Source of the DNA: Oceanospirillaceae bacterium
GTDB lineage: Bacteria; Pseudomonadota; Gammaproteobacteria; Pseudomonadales; Balneatricaceae
Length of the DNA stretch: 40,194 nucleotides
NCBI GenBank assembly: GCA_018647765.1
Contig: JABGSN010000067.1
Coordinates: forward strand, 1-40,194
Direction of reading: 5' to 3'
The stretch's first letter is position 1. Each line of letters starts with the position of its first letter. The notes under the pieces were generated by a model. The model was not told where the DNA came from. It saw nothing but the letters and a program-made list of their open reading frames with translations, and made no database searches. Both the position numbers and the translations under genes were made by a program. Of this stretch, positions 8,443 to 16,007 are shown one piece after another.

Positions 8443-9413
8443 GCCTCGCGCTGTTGTTTGCGGGTTTCTCGGCCATGGAATACGTAACCAATAAGGTTAA
8501 GCAATACCTGCGCAGCCAAAATGCTGGTGGTGCTAGACAAATCATAGTCTGGTGCTACCTCACACAGGTCAATGCCCACCACGTCGCCCTTGTTGGCAAC
8601 GCCTTGTAACACTTCCATCACCTCGTAATAGGTAAAGCCACCGTGGCTTGGCGTACCCGTACCGGGTGCAATGGACGGATCAAAACCATCAATGTCTATG
8701 GTGATGTAGTAGCTAACCCCGTCGGGGATTAGCTCCAAAACACCTTCGGGCCCTAAGCGGCGCACATCACGTACAGATAAAATAGTGGAGCCAGCATTCT
8801 CTGCCATTTTGTGGTCTTCGCGGTTAGATGAAGACACGTTGCGTATTCCTAGCTGAGTCATCCCGGTAACGTAGGTTTTTTCCGACGCGCGACGAATGGG
8901 ATTACCATGGCCAAAGCGCACACCGTGGCGTTCGTCGACGAAGTCCAAATGCGCATCAATCTGAATGATGTGGATAGGGCCTTGGTCATCAAAGGCCTGA
9001 ATACACGGTGCATTAATAGAATGGTCGCCTCCCGCGACCACTGGCAATACGCCAGCGGCTAAGGCTTTGCGTACACCATATTCAATGTTGGCATGGCTTT
9101 GTTCGGTGTTGGTGTGGATGATGTCAGCGTCACCCATGTCGACCATTTTTACGCCCTGAAGGTACATGGTATCGTCTTCGTAGGAGTAAGCACCGCCATG
9201 GCCAAAAGAAAAGAGGGTAGAAGCTTCTCGTATAGAGCGCGGCCCCATACGAGCGCCAGAGCGCCACTGGGTACCACAATCGAAGGGGGCGCCCATAAAG
9301 GCCACGTCCGCTTTGATGTTGTCCCAGTCCTCACTAATAGGGCTTTTTCCAAAGGTACAAAAGCCCACAAAAGGCAGATTTAAACGGCCTTTTTCGTAAT
9401 TGTTTTCGCTCAT
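8439..9413 (-). CDS. agmatinase-family ureohydrolase
   Basis: A 324-residue arginase/agmatinase/formiminoglutamase-family enzyme, a cytoplasmic binuclear metal hydrolase that releases urea from a guanidino compound. All metal-binding motifs are present: GGDHS at about 128-132, DAHLD at about 153-157 and DIDGFDP at about 240-246. The loop after DAHLD (ERHGVRFGHGNPIRRA) is of the agmatinase/guanidinobutyrase type rather than arginase. Substrate could be agmatine, guanidinobutyrate or a related acid; sequence alone does not decide. It converges on the DMGDH-like gene and the two stop codons share the bases CTAA. A palindrome lies just upstream of its start. Confidence 0.9.
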   Translation of the reverse strand: MSENNYEKGRLNLPFVGFCTFGKSPISEDWDNIKADVAFMGAPFDCGTQWRSGARMGPRSIREASTLFSFGHGGAYSYEDDTMYLQGVKMVDMGDADIIHTNTEQSHANIEYGVRKALAAGVLPVVAGGDHSINAPCIQAFDDQGPIHIIQIDAHLDFVDERHGVRFGHGNPIRRASEKTYVTGMTQLGIRNVSSSNREDHKMAENAGSTILSVRDVRRLGPEGVLELIPDGVSYYITIDIDGFDPSIAPGTGTPSHGGFTYYEVMEVLQGVANKGDVVGIDLCEVAPDYDLSSTTSILAAQVLLNLIGYVFHGRETRKQQREA

Positions 9414-9437
9414 GGCGACAGTTCCTGATAAATTAAT

Positions 9438-9454
9438 CTAGGTGGTTCACCTAG
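9438..9454. promoter_or_regulatory. palindrome upstream of the ureohydrolase gene
   Basis: A perfect inverted repeat, CTAGGTG-GTT-CACCTAG, lies 24 bases upstream of the ureohydrolase start codon. Its position fits an operator overlapping the transcription or translation start region. It could alternatively act as a second hairpin behind the terminator of the leftward ompA-like gene, since it is only 5 bases beyond that stem. Confidence 0.4.
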
Positions 9455-9458
9455 CAAA

Positions 9459-9486
9459 CAGAAACCCAAAGATAACGGGTTTCTGC
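9459..9486 (-). terminator. Rho-independent-like terminator after the OmpA-domain gene
   Basis: A perfect 9-bp stem (CAGAAACCC and GGGTTTCTG) with a 9-base loop begins 14 bases after the stop codon of the leftward OmpA-domain gene. Reading leftward, the stem is followed by a short T-rich stretch (TTTGCT), so the T tract is weak, but stem strength and position fit a terminator. Confidence 0.65.
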
Positions 9487-9500
9487 TCATCAGTGAAGCG

Positions 9501-10334
9501 TTATTTGCTGCGTGTCTTTAGGTCAATCTGTACCCTACGACTCAGGTCGAAATCCTCCTTGCCATCAACGAGTACTGGGTCTGTTTCGCCTTTGGCAAAT
9601 AATGACGTGGCCATTATATTCAACTCGGCTAAGAAACTAATCACGGCTTGTATGCGGCGTTCCGAAAGGCTCATGTTGTAAGCGTGTGTACCTCGGCTGT
9701 CAGCATGGCCTGTGAGGTGAACCCTGACGATGTCACCTTTGTTAGACGCCATAGCCAGCTGCTGTAAGCTACCCCTGTCATCTGCGTCCAAGTTGGACTT
9801 ATCGAAGTCGAACAGCACCGTGGTTTGATAACTCTTGAACCGATACTTCACCACAGCAGGTTCAGGTTCAGGTGCAGCTTCGGCTTCGGCTACAGCTTCC
9901 TCAGCTACGGGTTCCGCCACAGGCTCAGCTACAGGCTCAGCTACAGCTACAGGTTCAACTACAGGTTCAACTACAGGCTCAGCTACAGGTTCTACACTGG
10001 CTTGGGTGGCTGCTTCTGGCTCTGCAGTAGGTGCAGTGGGTTCAACAGTTTGTGCAGAAGCTTCTTCTACCGGCTCAGAAGTGGGCTCAACCACGGCTTC
10101 AGTGCTTGCCGCTGTCTCGGTCACTGTAGTTGTAGGCACGGGAGCCTCCGCTGTGGTGACTATTTGTACGACCTTGCATTGATTGGTCAAGACAGGGCGG
10201 CCGTCGCTAGTGACTAATGGCGTTCCGTCAGTAATGCGCCACACTTCGCAAACCGTGGTTTCTGTGGCAGCCCAAGTGCTGGTGACGGTGAGTGATAAGG
10301 CAACGGCTAGACTAAGTTGTGTACGGGTGATCAT
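9501..10334 (-). CDS. OmpA-family C-terminal domain protein with AEPV-repeat linker
   Basis: A 277-residue exported protein. Residues 1-about 23 form a signal peptide (SLAVALSLTVTSTWA, cleavage after AWA-like Ala). A short domain with two Cys (about 29 and 52) follows, then a long low-complexity linker made of Glu-Pro-Val/Ala repeats (about residues 65-160), then a peptidoglycan-binding OmpA-like domain (VLFDFDKSNLDADDRG, LTGHADSRGTHAYNMSLSERR) at about 170-275. The linker would span the periplasm and the domain bind the cell wall. There is no beta-barrel. Its start overlaps the stop of the upstream 161-residue gene (ATGA), so the two are translationally coupled. Role beyond envelope anchoring is unknown. 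Confidence 0.88.
   Translation of the reverse strand: MITRTQLSLAVALSLTVTSTWAATETTVCEVWRITDGTPLVTSDGRPVLTNQCKVVQIVTTAEAPVPTTTVTETAASTEAVVEPTSEPVEEASAQTVEPTAPTAEPEAATQASVEPVAEPVVEPVVEPVAVAEPVAEPVAEPVAEEAVAEAEAAPEPEPAVVKYRFKSYQTTVLFDFDKSNLDADDRGSLQQLAMASNKGDIVRVHLTGHADSRGTHAYNMSLSERRIQAVISFLAELNIMATSLFAKGETDPVLVDGKEDFDLSRRVQIDLKTRSK
9901..9992. repeat. 12-bp tandem repeat encoding the AEPV linker
   Basis: Imperfect tandem copies of a 12-base unit (about GGCTCAGCTACA, with GGTTCAACTACA variants) lie inside the OmpA-domain gene and encode repeated Val-Ala/Val-Glu-Pro steps. All units keep the frame, so copy-number change would alter linker length without breaking the protein. The same stretch opens a long Ser-Ala-Thr-Gly frame on the other strand, which is only a shadow. 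Confidence 0.8.
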
Positions 10335-10816
10335 TTTGCTTCCCTCGGCTTTTTGGTGCTAGAAATAAAGCACTGGCGTAATACTTCTTCGGCGATTACC
10401 TCAATGCCTGCTCTTAGCGTGGCATCTCGAAGGTTAAAGCGTTGCAGTATTTTTATTAGTATGTCGTTAGACAATAAACTGTTTCTACGCCTCAGCACAA
10501 GTAGGGATATTATCGTATTGCTCACGTAATAGAAAATAACTTGAGTAGAGACCCCAATATCGCCTACTAAAGCTTCGTAACGTCGCTCTAGCTGTTCAAA
10601 AACGTATTGGTAAGCCATAGGTCCACTGCACACTTGCTTGACCATAATGGCCAGCATTTCGGCACTCGGTGGATGCTCTGGCAGCATATACGCCACTTCC
10701 TCATAAACTACGGCATGGGATTGCTGAAATACGCGGTTTGCTGGGGCATCGTGGCTTATATTAGTTTGATCTTCATAGGCCACGCAGCGGTGTTCAAAGG
10801 CATCAATGGCTTGCAC
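10331..10816 (-). CDS. hypothetical protein coupled to the OmpA-domain gene
   Basis: A 161-residue protein that I do not recognise. The GTG start at 10816 has a good AAGGAG site about 7 bases upstream. It is predicted mostly helical, with one moderately hydrophobic stretch (VIFYYVSNTIISLLVL, about residues 93-108) that could be a buried helix or a single membrane segment, and no signal peptide. It overlaps the 116-residue gene upstream by 14 bases and the OmpA-domain gene downstream by 4 bases, so the three are almost surely one operon. The context suggests an envelope-related or cell-size related job, but this is inference only. Confidence 0.65.
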   Translation of the reverse strand: MQAIDAFEHRCVAYEDQTNISHDAPANRVFQQSHAVVYEEVAYMLPEHPPSAEMLAIMVKQVCSGPMAYQYVFEQLERRYEALVGDIGVSTQVIFYYVSNTIISLLVLRRRNSLLSNDILIKILQRFNLRDATLRAGIEVIAEEVLRQCFISSTKKPREAK

Positions 10817-11105
10817 GGCGCGCTCCTTGTGTACTAGGATGGCCGTTAAAGCGTTGCCCCACGGTCACCAGTTTGTCGCCGTCGGCATCAATAAGGTAGG
10901 TGCTCTGCAAGGTCTTCAAGTGTTGTTGAACATGGTGCATGTCTTTCAATAGACGTTTATAACCGCGCTTGGTGAGGCTGGTATAGTGCTTGCCTTCGCC
11001 GATATCAAAGCTTTCGCCGTACAACATGAGCAATTCAACCTGAAGATATTCTGCAGAACTGATGTGGTGTGCGGGATTGGGGTGTTGAAGTAAGTGAAGG
11101 TCCAT
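10803..11105 (-). CDS. hypothetical protein, first gene of OmpA-domain operon
   Basis: About 100 residues from the ATG at 11105 (MDLHLLQHPNPAHH); an earlier start at 11153 adds 16 residues. I do not recognise the family. It is soluble, His- and Leu-rich, with a helical centre (TSLTKRGYKRLLKDMHHVQQHLKTL) and a short C-terminal strand (YLIDADGDKLVTVGQRF). The end overlaps the next gene by 14 bases, which argues for co-translation with the 161-residue protein and the OmpA-domain protein. Confidence 0.6.
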   Translation of the reverse strand: MDLHLLQHPNPAHHISSAEYLQVELLMLYGESFDIGEGKHYTSLTKRGYKRLLKDMHHVQQHLKTLQSTYLIDADGDKLVTVGQRFNGHPSTQGARRASH

Positions 11106-11248
11106 AATGAGTGCCTTTTTGTTGGGTGTGTAGATATAAAATCTATTAAACACCGCAACAATGGGGAACTATTGGAAACTTCCTGAAGATCTATGGAAGG
11201 AAGATGAAGAAGTGATGGAGATTGGTTGGCCAATCCTTGGCAGCACTA

Positions 11249-12244
11249 TTATACGCTGGTCAACCAACCATGGCGGTCTTCGGCCACACCAAACTGAATG
11301 TCGTTGAGTGCTTTGCGTAGTTGTATGGTTTTTGCCCCAGGTTTGCCGGTGCCTACGGTATGCTCTTTACCATTGTAGATCAGTGTACCTACGGGGGTTA
11401 ACACTGCGGCGGTGCCCGATAATGCGGCTTCCGCGTCGCCATTAGCGCTACGTTCTATCAGCTCGGCAACCGATAAATCACGCTCACTTACAATCATACC
11501 CATGTCGGCAGCTAAGGTGAGTATAGAGGCGCGCGTTACGCCGTGGAGGAAGCTGGTGTCTAGCGGCTTGGTGATGAGTTCGTTACCGTCAATCAAAATG
11601 AAGTTGGCGGCGGCCGTTTCTTGTACATCACCATCAGGACAGAACAGCACTTGGTCGGCTTGGTGCTCGGCGCGGGCTTTGTTCAGCACCTGTAGGGCGC
11701 TGGCGTAATTACCGCCACTTTTTACCATGCCCATGTGAGGTGCACAACGCATGCCTTGCTCGTCGATGAGTAAGCGCAACGTAGTATCGCCGCTTGCAAA
11801 GTAGTCCCCTACGGGCGATGCCAGCACATACAGCATAGATTGTGCAGAAGGCGCTGCCGCTTTGCCAATGGCTGCTTCTGTACCGATATGAGTAGGCCGT
11901 AGATACATGGTGCCTGGAGGTGCAGGAACTAGGTCTTTATAGCGACCAACGATGTCTAAAATCATGCCCGAAAGCATATTTTCTTTAAATGCAGGTAAAG
12001 AGATTAAGCGGCTGCTTTGCACCATGCGGGTGATATTTTGGTCCATACGAAAAACATGTTTACTGCCGTCGGCATGACTAAATACTTTTAGGCCTTCAAA
12101 GCAGGTGCTGGCGTAGTGCAGAACGTGCGCGCCCGGGTGCAAAGAAATGCTGTCGCTTGGCACAACACTTGGTGTGCTCCATTGTTGTCCGTCAAAGGTG
12201 GCGAGTGCCATTTCTGGGGCAAATTGGGTACCGAACGCGGTCAT
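11249..12244 (-). CDS. ilvE: branched-chain amino acid aminotransferase
   Basis: A 331-residue class IV PLP-dependent aminotransferase. CFEGLKVF at about residues 48-55 and the lysine in MGMVKSGGNYASAL (Lys at about 175) mark the fold-type IV active site; QETAAANFILI is the PLP-phosphate side. It catalyses the last step of valine, leucine and isoleucine synthesis (and the first of breakdown) with 2-oxoglutarate/glutamate in the cytoplasm. The length and EGLKVF motif fit the longer IlvE/BCAT group rather than D-amino acid transaminases. The gene is transcribed alone leftward, and its upstream region is shared with the divergent cobalamin riboswitch. Confidence 0.9.
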   Translation of the reverse strand: MTAFGTQFAPEMALATFDGQQWSTPSVVPSDSISLHPGAHVLHYASTCFEGLKVFSHADGSKHVFRMDQNITRMVQSSRLISLPAFKENMLSGMILDIVGRYKDLVPAPPGTMYLRPTHIGTEAAIGKAAAPSAQSMLYVLASPVGDYFASGDTTLRLLIDEQGMRCAPHMGMVKSGGNYASALQVLNKARAEHQADQVLFCPDGDVQETAAANFILIDGNELITKPLDTSFLHGVTRASILTLAADMGMIVSERDLSVAELIERSANGDAEAALSGTAAVLTPVGTLIYNGKEHTVGTGKPGAKTIQLRKALNDIQFGVAEDRHGWLTSV

Positions 12245-12429
12245 GGGTTTCTCACTGTGTATGCTGACAAAAATAAGCTCACATCATACCACCGCTGACG
12301 GCAGAAAATAGAGCGATTTATGGCTGCTTAGGCCAAATAAGATGCATCTCTGAGGGTGATTGGTCGCGTGTTGAATTAAACATCGCGCATTGGCACTTCA
12401 AAAACCAGTCAAATTGGCATAAAGTAGAC

Positions 12430-12542
12430 CTCGTAGGTGGCTACACGAATCTAGCTTTTACGGGAAACAGTCAAACTCTGAACTGTGCTGCCCCCGCAAC
12501 GGTACATAAGCCTTGCTTATGAGCCCGGAGACCGGCCTACAA
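12430..12542 (+). ncRNA. cobalamin (B12) riboswitch
   Basis: The leader contains the conserved cobalamin aptamer pieces in order: GTAGGTGGC at 12433, GGGAAACAG near 12461, the CCCCCGCAACGGT core at 12491-12503, a CATAAGC/GCTTATG stem, and the B12 box AGCCCGGAGACCGGCC ending at 12540. The 5' GTAGG can pair with the 3' CCTAC to close the element. It lies 62 bases upstream of cbtB and should shut off the cobalt import operon when adenosylcobalamin is abundant. Boundaries are approximate. Confidence 0.95.
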
Positions 12543-12597
12543 CGATGGGTTAAACACCCTTTAACATCAGATTTATCGTGCGGGTGAGCACGTGGAG
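12542..12597 (+). promoter_or_regulatory. riboswitch expression platform (competing hairpins at the cbtB start)
   Basis: Just before the cbtB ribosome binding site a short stem CGTGC-GGGTGA-GCACG (12577-12592) ends two bases from GGAG. The upstream ACGAT (12542-12546) can instead pair with ATCGT (12575-12579), which shares bases with the first stem. The two helices are mutually exclusive, which fits a translational on/off switch controlled by the aptamer. No strong T-tract terminator is seen. Which helix forms in the ligand-bound state is not known from sequence. Confidence 0.45.
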
Positions 12598-12603
12598 AAA
12601 TAC

Positions 12604-12789
12604 ATGACAACTTCTACCGTTATTAACACACAAGCATCAAGCCAAGCATTAGCCAGCACCAGTGTTCAAATGGTGGCTGCGGCAATTTTGGGTATGGTGG
12701 TATTGATGGGTGTTGGTTTTGCACCGATGGACGTGGCACACAACGCTGCCCACGATACCCGTCACTCATTTGCTTTTCCTTGCCATTAA
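12604..12789 (+). CDS. cbtB: CbtB cobalt transport protein
   Basis: A 61-residue small membrane protein from the ATG at 12604 (GGAG site 7 bases upstream). It has one hydrophobic segment (VAAAILGMVVLMGVGFAP) and the family's C-terminal metal-site motif HNAAHDTRHSFAFPCH. CbtB works with CbtA in cobalt uptake; both are typical B12-riboswitch targets. It is followed by cbtA after 33 bases. Confidence 0.93.
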   Translation: MTTSTVINTQASSQALASTSVQMVAAAILGMVVLMGVGFAPMDVAHNAAHDTRHSFAFPCH

Positions 12790-12822
12790 TGGCGTAACCT
12801 CGCACTAATTAGGTTTTAACTT

Positions 12823-13542
12823 ATGTTCCGTTCTATGGTGTTAACTGCGCTAGGCGTTGCCTTGGTTGCAGGTTTGGTTTTGAGCGCTGTTCAAGCGTTA
12901 CACGTATCTCCTATTATTTATGCTGCCGAAGTGTTTGAAATTGCTGCACCAGACGTGGTGGAAGCACACAACGACGGTCATTCTCACGCTCACAATGATG
13001 AAGCTTGGAGCCCCGCAGACGGTATGGAACGCATTGGTTATACCGTGCTTTCAAACGTCTTGTCGGCGTTTGGTTTTGCAATGATTTTGTTGGCTGCTAT
13101 GTTTATGGCCCGCGACAAAGCCCAGCTCAACATTTCTTGGTTAGCAGGCTTGGGTTGGGGTTTGGCTGGCTACCTGACATTTTTTGTAGTGCCAGCGTTA
13201 GGTTTGTCCCCAGAAATCCCCAGTATGGAAGCGGCTGTTCTAGAAGGCCGTCAGGCGTGGTGGGTATTGGCCGTGGTGGCCACGGGCCTTGCCATTGCTA
13301 GCCTAGTATTTTTGCCCGGCATGGCCAAATTGGCGGCTGTAGTGTTTGTTGCAGCCCCATGGGTTGTGGGTGCGCCACAGCCTGAAGTGCATGGGTTTTT
13401 ACACCCTGACGCCCAAGCCGTGGCTACTCTAGAAGGCCTTCAGTCTCAGTTTATCTATGCCACTGCCCTGGCTAATGGTTTATTTTGGCTGACCATAGGT
13501 GGCTTAACGGCATACGCAGCCACGCGATTTATTAAAGCTTAG
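12823..13542 (+). CDS. cbtA: CbtA cobalt transporter
   Basis: A 239-residue membrane protein with about 5-6 hydrophobic segments, starting with VLTALGVALVAGLVLSAVQA. After the first segment comes a His-rich, probably periplasmic loop (EAHNDGHSHAHNDEAW), a likely metal-capture site. The pairing with CbtB and the B12 riboswitch upstream support cobalt import for corrin synthesis. Transport energy source for this family is not settled. The length matches the family. Confidence 0.9.
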   Translation: MFRSMVLTALGVALVAGLVLSAVQALHVSPIIYAAEVFEIAAPDVVEAHNDGHSHAHNDEAWSPADGMERIGYTVLSNVLSAFGFAMILLAAMFMARDKAQLNISWLAGLGWGLAGYLTFFVVPALGLSPEIPSMEAAVLEGRQAWWVLAVVATGLAIASLVFLPGMAKLAAVVFVAAPWVVGAPQPEVHGFLHPDAQAVATLEGLQSQFIYATALANGLFWLTIGGLTAYAATRFIKA

Positions 13543-13546
13543 TATT

Positions 13547-13900
13547 TTGGCTGCTAACCAGTGTGTTTATGACTATGTGCTGGAATCGGTATTTGGCTGT
13601 TATTTGCAGCACCCTGCGACGTTCGTCAGTCGACTGTTAGGTGGCGCCACGCCGGTGGTAATAACTGCAGAAGGCTTGCAGTTTACCTTACCTGCCTTGT
13701 ACGACTTTGCGTTAGCCAATATGCCGCTAGCCCACAATGTGGCAGTTCAGCCCTATGCGGCGTTTAGGCAGAGCCTATACGGTCAGCAAACTCAGGTACA
13801 ATTGCGGGCTTGGGGGGGAGAAGTGGTGATTGCGGATAATCAGCAGCAGGTGGATCAGAGCATTTACCGCCTGCAAACACTCATTAAAGAAGGTAGCTAA
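13547..13900 (+). CDS. hypothetical protein in the cobalt import operon
   Basis: A 117-residue protein that I do not recognise. The likely start is the TTG at 13547, four bases after the cbtA stop, consistent with coupling; a GTG in frame at about codon 11 is an alternative. It has no membrane segment or signal peptide and no His/Cys cluster. The C-terminal half reads as beta strands (TQVQLRAWGGEVVIADN) followed by a helix. Its stop directly abuts the GTG of the NicO-like gene, so it is surely part of the riboswitch-controlled operon. A role in cobalt handling or transporter regulation is suggested by context only. Confidence 0.7.
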   Translation: MAANQCVYDYVLESVFGCYLQHPATFVSRLLGGATPVVITAEGLQFTLPALYDFALANMPLAHNVAVQPYAAFRQSLYGQQTQVQLRAWGGEVVIADNQQQVDQSIYRLQTLIKEGS

Positions 13901-14599
13901 GTGGAATTAAGTGTGCTTATTGTGGGTTTTATGATCGGTCTGCGCCATGCGTTAGAAGTGGATCATGTGGCTGCTGTGGCGTCGATTGTGACGCAAAAAC
14001 AAGGTAAAACCGCGGCCCTGCGTCATGGCGCCATTTGGGGCCTAGGCCATACCATAACCTTGTTTGTATTTGGCTCCATTGCCTTGCTGGCCGACACCCT
14101 AATTCCTGATCAAATGGCCTCCATGTTAGAGTGTGCTGTGGGTTTTATGCTGTTATATTTGGGTGTTGATGTATTGTGGCGCATGCGCCGCAATGGCGTA
14201 CATTTTCATGTCCACCAGCACCACGGTAAGCGCCACTTACACGCCCACCAACACCATGCGGATATGGCCCATTCAGACACCAGTGCTCACCAACATCAAC
14301 ACACCAGCCCCTTCCCCATGCGTACATTGATGATTGGCATTATGCACGGCATGGCGGGTTCCGCGGCATTGGTCGTGCTCACCCTCAATGCGGCCCATAA
14401 CCTTTGGTTAGGTTTAGGCTATATGTTGTTATTTGGCGTTGGTTCTATAGCCGGCATGGCCCTGTTATCCGCCGCCATTAGTTTGCCTTTTAGCCTGTCT
14501 AGCTATCGCATCGAGCGGTTTACAGGCTACCTACAGTTAGGTATTGGTATTGGCACGTCTGGGCTAGGCAGTGTGATGGTGTTTAATTTTTTCTATTAA
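13901..14599 (+). CDS. nickel/cobalt transporter (NicO/NiCoT-like) with His-rich loop
   Basis: A 232-residue inner-membrane protein with about six hydrophobic segments. RHALEVDHVAAV near residue 15 is the HX4DH signature of nickel/cobalt transporters, and IMHGMAGSAALVVL is the second conserved half-motif. Between segments 3 and 4 lies a soluble loop with more than a dozen His residues (FHVHQHHGKRHLHAHQHH and following), a likely metal buffer. The GTG start is placed right after the previous stop. As the last gene of a B12-riboswitch operon it most likely imports cobalt. The length is closer to the UreH/NicO-like branch than to the eight-segment NiCoT enzymes. Confidence 0.85.
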   Translation: MELSVLIVGFMIGLRHALEVDHVAAVASIVTQKQGKTAALRHGAIWGLGHTITLFVFGSIALLADTLIPDQMASMLECAVGFMLLYLGVDVLWRMRRNGVHFHVHQHHGKRHLHAHQHHADMAHSDTSAHQHQHTSPFPMRTLMIGIMHGMAGSAALVVLTLNAAHNLWLGLGYMLLFGVGSIAGMALLSAAISLPFSLSSYRIERFTGYLQLGIGIGTSGLGSVMVFNFFY

Positions 14600-14624
14600 G
14601 GTTAAGCTCTCGATGGTGTGTGAC

Positions 14625-14642
14625 CTGACCTAATTGGGTCAG
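14625..14642 (+). terminator. weak hairpin after the cobalt import operon
   Basis: A 6-bp perfect stem CTGACC/GGTCAG with a 6-base loop lies 25 bases after the stop of the NicO-like gene. No T tract follows, so intrinsic termination is doubtful. It is the only clear hairpin in the 195-base gap before the integrase remnant. Confidence 0.35.
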
Positions 14643-14794
14643 CCAGTGAACTAAACTACCCACCGAAACTCTCAAATACACCAACTTTTACGAGCTCTGG
14701 CTGAAAAGCCGCCTTTAGCCTGGCATTGAGAAAGTACTTCATTGCTCAACGCCTTGACAGAGTTAGCGAAAGAACCATATGAGCAAAGCAAGGC

Positions 14795-15413
14795 GTGGCT
14801 AACTTGTTTTACCAAGTCGTTGGAGATGTGCCAGTAGACCAATACAGCAGGTCTATGATGCAGACATTCAAAGCGACAGCCTTGAAACTACCACCAAGAC
14901 TTAATCAGTTGGGTGATATCACTTTAGAAGAAGCCATCACTCAGGCCAAGACAACAATACCCACTACCACCTTCAATAATTACGTCAAAGACTTAGGGGC
15001 GGTCTTCACTTTTGCTGTTAGGGCAGGTTACTGCCTGCGTAATCCTTTTGATGGTCTCAAGATAAAACTTAAGGTCAAGGTAAGCAGCCTACGAAGCCGG
15101 CTCAACGACAGTGATGTAACAGCGATATTTTCAACGGATATCCACCAGAAGAGCAGTAATGTAACGAAGGACTACCAGTACTGGCCGCCATGGCTATGGA
15201 GCGATGTCATCAAAATGGTTTGCTCGCCACAGGGCCGCTATAGGTCTTGCGGAAGGTGGCGTGAAGAAAGATTTCCATAGTTTTAGGCATACACTTGCAG
15301 ACGACCTTAAGCAACGAGGAGTAGCGGAGAGCTTGATAGCAGGAATACTAGGTCATAGCACCGGTGGTATAACGTTTGGACATTATGGTAAGGACTACAC
15401 GCCTGCCGTTTAA
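14795..15413 (+). pseudogene. tyrosine integrase pseudogene with internal deletion and frameshift
   Basis: The first frame (from 14795) encodes a core-binding domain: VGDVPVDQYSRSMMQTFKA, then FTFAVRAGYCLRNPFDGLKI. It reaches YQYWPPW, the point where a catalytic domain normally begins, then breaks. A second frame (15204-15413) resumes with KWFARH and carries the catalytic C-terminus: FHSFRHTL (HxxR), ILGHSTGG (third His) and HYGKDY (nucleophile Tyr). About 100 codons, including the first catalytic Arg and the Lys, are missing between them, and the frame changes at the junction near 15195-15215. A stop lies just before the first frame, so the N-terminus is also lost. It is a dead integrase marking an old island edge. 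Confidence 0.85.
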
Positions 15414-15759
15414 AACTTAGTGTTACGCACACTGGCAACTCATGGTTAAATGCTCGCTGGATACTTGGTTGAGTATGCAGGCCACGCAGTAATCATGGGA
15501 ACTAGGGCTATAACCTTTAGATTCAACACAGTGTAGCCACCATCGTGGGTAGAAGGGGGGGCGAACTGAAACTATACAAGAGAGTATACGACAGTGTAAA
15601 TCACACAGGTTTTCTGAAGGTCTTTCTGCTCCCTTACTGCCGATCTAAAGATCCATTTTAAGAGTTTAGATAGTACATAACGACTTTGATCAACCTTTAC
15701 ACCCTTCGAATGAAAATACTGATTTACAGGGGGCTGACTATAAATGTTACACAGGTACG
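15414..15759. other. 346-base stretch without a supported gene
   Basis: Between the integrase remnant and the nuclease-tail remnant I see no recognisable gene. A short open frame on the minus strand (15572-15769) has no family resemblance and no good ribosome binding site. The region is probably decayed island DNA. Confidence 0.5.
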
Positions 15760-15984
15760 CTAGGTGCACCTTATCCTCGTTGGATGCCGACCTCTTAACT
15801 TGTGACCAAATTTAGTTGACCACTTGTCACGGTCACGAGCTGATGGAGAACCATGATAAGTTGCACCATCGCATTCTATTCCTGCCAAGTATTCTCCTGA
15901 GATTACGGATTGACGGAGAAAATTGACCGATAGAGTTAGTAGACTGGATAGGTACACTTGGAGATAATCGATAATAAAAGCCAC
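15760..15984 (-). pseudogene. tail fragment of a DUF3320/REase_MTES_1575-type helicase-nuclease
   Basis: The translated segment contains EYLAGIECDGATYHGSPSAR followed by DRD, which matches the conserved nuclease core (IECDGxxYHxxxxxRDRD) of the PD-(D/E)XK-like domain at the C-terminus of large DUF4011/DUF3320 helicases. These proteins usually exceed 1000 residues and occur in defence islands. Here only about 35 matching residues remain; the following residues leave the family pattern and stop at 15760, and nothing upstream encodes the helicase. It is a short relic of a defence-type gene. Confidence 0.65.
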
Positions 15985-16007
15985 CAGCTGTTTTATAGAA
16001 AAACATA

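Noticed and set aside
9835-10182. Long plus-strand frame rich in Ser-Ala-Thr-Gly repeats
   Set aside because: It is the antisense shadow of the AEPV tandem repeat in the OmpA-domain gene, which has a signal peptide and a clear domain on the minus strand.
15572-15769. 65-codon minus-strand frame
   Set aside because: No recognisable motif, lies in decayed island DNA; kept only as unexplained sequence.
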